Below are positions 62,248 to 64,000 of a stretch of 64,000 nt of DNA, piece after piece. Both the position numbers and the translations under genes were made by a program. The DNA comes from CAIYTF01 sp963664845 (GTDB taxonomy: Bacteria > Bacteroidota > Ignavibacteria > Ignavibacteriales > Ignavibacteriaceae). Location: the NCBI GenBank assembly GCA_963664845.1, contig OY761615.1, positions 310,001 through 374,000 of the forward strand. The letters run 5' to 3'. Within the stretch, counting starts at the first letter, position 1. Every line of letters begins with the position of its first letter. The notes under the pieces are model-generated. The model was not told the DNA's origin and did not search any database. It worked only from the letters and a program-made list of their open reading frames with translations.

Positions 62248-62265
62248 TTTACGGAGTATCGATAC
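62224..62265. repeat. Overlapping direct and inverted repeats at end of element gene
   Basis: CGGAGCATCGATAC (62227-62240) and CGGAGTATCGATAC (62252-62265) are direct copies with one mismatch, 25 bases apart. Two hairpins compete: TCACGGAG/CTCCGTGA (62224-62231 with 62240-62247) and a 13-bp stem ATCGATACTCCGT/ACGGAGTATCGAT (62233-62245 with 62251-62263). The array covers the stop codon of the preceding gene and lies about 80 bases before the HTH gene. It may be an operator, an iteron-like site or an attenuator. Confidence 0.7.
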
Positions 62266-62345
62266 AGAGAATAAAGGGGAAATAAATATCATAGCTTTCC
62301 GGTAAATCAGATAAATTTTATCAATTTACCGAAAGTGATGAAAAG

Positions 62346-62645
62346 ATGAATCAATTAGTCGTAACTGACCTCGCAGAATTAAGAACAATGATTCTTGAAT
62401 CTGTTAAAGAAGCGTTGGGAAGCACACCCCAGCAGCAATCTATCCCCACACCAGTTCCTGCACAGGAAGACCTGATTTCCCGTAAGCAGGCAGCACAACT
62501 ATTCCAGGTTTCCCTCGTTACCTTAAATGACTGGGCGAAGAAAGGGTTCATACCGTTTTACCGCATGAACCGACGGGTCTATTACAAAAAGAGCGAGGTT
62601 CTAAATTCATTGAGAGCGGTAAACAGGAAGCAAAATCATGGATAG
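62346..62645 (+). CDS. Helix-turn-helix protein, excisionase (MerR-like) type
   Basis: 99 residues. A helical N-terminus (LAELRTMILESVKEALG), a Gln/Pro-rich spacer, then a winged helix LISRKQAAQLFQVSLVTLNDWAKKGFIPFYRMNRRVYYKKSEVL of the HTH_17 family (quoted as a region, residues about 43-88). Such proteins bend DNA as excisionases or act as small regulators in mobile elements. Its stop overlaps the helicase start by eight bases, so the two are translated together. The repeats upstream are a plausible binding site. Confidence 0.88.
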   Translation: MNQLVVTDLAELRTMILESVKEALGSTPQQQSIPTPVPAQEDLISRKQAAQLFQVSLVTLNDWAKKGFIPFYRMNRRVYYKKSEVLNSLRAVNRKQNHG

Positions 62646-64000
62646 TAACAAGGACGAGCTGCCCGGTCCGGAAGGTTTTATTCACGGACTTACAACTGAT
62701 TTTGTAGAACCGGAAACACTGCAGGAGATAAACAACGCATTGGCAGCAACATCCAGCGGGACTGCAGAACGGTTCAAAAAAAGTTATGCCGGCAAAGCAA
62801 TCTACGTTCACGAATTTAAGGAATGGTATCTCTGGAACGGAAAATATTGGAAGGAGGATACCACAGCAGAAGTACGGCAACTTGTAAAAGACCTGGTACC
62901 GGAGGTGATGGCTAATTTAACTGATGCACCGCGTGAGCGGGAAAAGGATGTTTTCTACAAAGAGTATAAGAGTTTACTTGACACCAGGCCGATTGACAAC
63001 ATTCTTAAAGAGGCAGGAAGTTTACGAGGCATTGCGGTAACTGCAAAACAGCTTGACACGAAAGCAAATTATTTCAACTGCCAGAATAAAACCCTCATAT
63101 TCAACAACAAAGACTTTACTGTAACCGATCACGACCCTGCTCATTTCATAACGAAAATATCAAACTTCACGTACGACCCGGCAGCGTTTGCCTCTTTCTA
63201 TGAAGATTTTGAAAAACTGATCTTTATGAATGACGCCGGACTGATTGACTTCAGCAGAAAATATCTGGCAAGTGCCATAAGCGGGCACCTGGAAGACAGT
63301 ATTTGTTTCCTGATCGGAGAAAAGGCCGCAAATGGCAAAAGCACGTTTTGTGAAAATATGCTTTCACTGTTCGGTGACTATGCATCCAAGGCCCGCTGCA
63401 ATACACTGATGAACAAAACTGAACAAATAGCACAGGCAAGGCCAGACCTGGTAAAGCTGCGGGGCGCGAAGCTCGTAGTCTTCGAGGAGATCCCACAAGG
63501 ATTTAAGGTTAACGATTCACTCCTAAAGGACATTACCGGCGGCGACAGTGTAACCGCCAGAACGTTATTCAGCGGTAATGAGATAACCTTTAAACCACAG
63601 TTTAAAGCATTTCTTTACGGTAATCATGAGCCCAGGATAAACGGGAATGACGAAGGGATAAAGCGCCGGATAAAATATATTCCCTTTGAGTATGTATTCA
63701 GTGAACAAGACAGAAGTCAGAACCCCAAGGCTCAGGTTTTGGAAAGATTCCAGGGTGAAGCTGCCGGGATATTAAACTTATTGTTGGATGCCTATGCTGC
63801 TATTCTCAGAACCGGGTTTACCGCCCCGGAAAGGGTGAAAGCTGCGACCAGCGATTACCTGGCCGAGATGGATATCGTCAAATCATTCATCGACGAAACA
63901 TATATACCGGCCCCGGGAGGAATAATCTTATTTAAGCAGGTTTATGAAGACTTCAAACGTTACTGCAAAGAGAATCACGAATATGTCGAAGCGTCAATCA
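62638..64000 (+). CDS. P4/D5-type SF3 replication helicase, 3' truncated by window end
   Basis: 454 codons are open from the ATG at 62638 to the window end without stop. The N-terminal 200 residues correspond to the D5_N region (LWNGKYWKED near 65, YFNCQNKTLIFNN near 146); then the SF3 helicase core: Walker A FLIGEKAANGKSTF near 225-237, Walker B LVVFEE near 279-284, DITGGDSVTARTLF near 298, and the sensor FLYGNHEPRI near 325, followed by IKRRIKYIPF. It unwinds the element's own replication origin. Walker A normally reads GxxxNGKS(T); here it does with GEKAANGKST. The end of the protein is missing. Confidence 0.9.
   Translation, partial: MDSNKDELPGPEGFIHGLTTDFVEPETLQEINNALAATSSGTAERFKKSYAGKAIYVHEFKEWYLWNGKYWKEDTTAEVRQLVKDLVPEVMANLTDAPREREKDVFYKEYKSLLDTRPIDNILKEAGSLRGIAVTAKQLDTKANYFNCQNKTLIFNNKDFTVTDHDPAHFITKISNFTYDPAAFASFYEDFEKLIFMNDAGLIDFSRKYLASAISGHLEDSICFLIGEKAANGKSTFCENMLSLFGDYASKARCNTLMNKTEQIAQARPDLVKLRGAKLVVFEEIPQGFKVNDSLLKDITGGDSVTARTLFSGNEITFKPQFKAFLYGNHEPRINGNDEGIKRRIKYIPFEYVFSEQDRSQNPKAQVLERFQGEAAGILNLLLDAYAAILRTGFTAPERVKAATSDYLAEMDIVKSFIDETYIPAPGGIILFKQVYEDFKRYCKENHEYVEASI

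Larger units (their letters stand above)
59980..64000 (+). mobile_element. Integrative element, left part (truncated by window end)
   Basis: Integrase, an unknown gene, an excisionase-like HTH gene and a P4/D5-type SF3 helicase gene follow each other on one strand, the normal core of a phage-satellite or integrative mobilisable element. The right end, attachment sites and cargo lie beyond the window. The left end is not defined; it may lie between the terminator at 59760 and the integrase start at 59980. Confidence 0.65.

Overview
The window looks like a chromosomal segment from a Bacteroidota/Ignavibacteria-type bacterium (moderate G+C, Gram-negative envelope). The reasons are four type IX secretion (T9SS) C-terminal sorting domains of the NYPNPFNPST kind (three intact proteins and one remnant), c-type multihaem cytochromes, a LytTR regulator, a Bacteroidota-type tyrosine integrase and lipoprotein and beta-barrel genes. 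This placement is inference from protein style, not from a marker tree. No rRNA, tRNA or CRISPR array was found.

Layout. 1-1.8 kb: end of an EF-G-like gene and a HIT hydrolase. 1.8-6.6 kb (minus): a four-gene locus with a 4-haem secreted cytochrome, an outer-membrane beta-barrel, a 14-haem cytochrome and an 11-haem lipoprotein, closed by a MarR regulator. Together they could form an extracellular electron-transfer conduit of about 29 haems. 7-14.2 kb: two tandem, strongly similar >1000-residue T9SS cargo proteins with a decayed T9SS sorting domain between them. 14.4-24.9 kb: DinB-like protein, then a long tightly packed minus-strand run: GH13 amylase-like giant, ECF sigma, anti-sigma, ssb, CNNM/CorC-like protein, small membrane protein, MCE/MlaD protein, gamma-glutamyltransferase, acpS. 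25.4-34.1 kb: TPR proteins, dapF, a PMT/TMTC-like membrane protein, a SpoIIE phosphatase/M64 peptidase/MscS run and a pterin dehydratase. 34.6-43.4 kb: CotH-like T9SS protein, clpC, ferritin-like protein, GH140-like hydrolase, CPBP protease, methyltransferase.

44-54.3 kb is a signalling island: two paralogous REC-kinase-REC proteins, a GAF/five-PAS histidine kinase and a REC-LytTR regulator. The second hybrid kinase is followed within a few bases by three small membrane-anchored proteins that look like minor pilins whose leader has been lost. I regard this kinase plus leaderless-pilin cluster and the cytochrome/barrel locus as the best candidates for a little-described system.

54.9-59.5 kb: oxidoreductase, secreted protein, Vat/CatB-like acetyltransferase, AraC regulator, aldo/keto reductase and tautomerase. 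59.5-64 kb: a decayed recombinase tail and terminator, then an integrative element (tyrosine integrase, unknown protein, HTH/excisionase-like protein, P4/D5-type SF3 helicase cut by the window end), with an unusual set of overlapping direct and inverted repeats at 62.2 kb.
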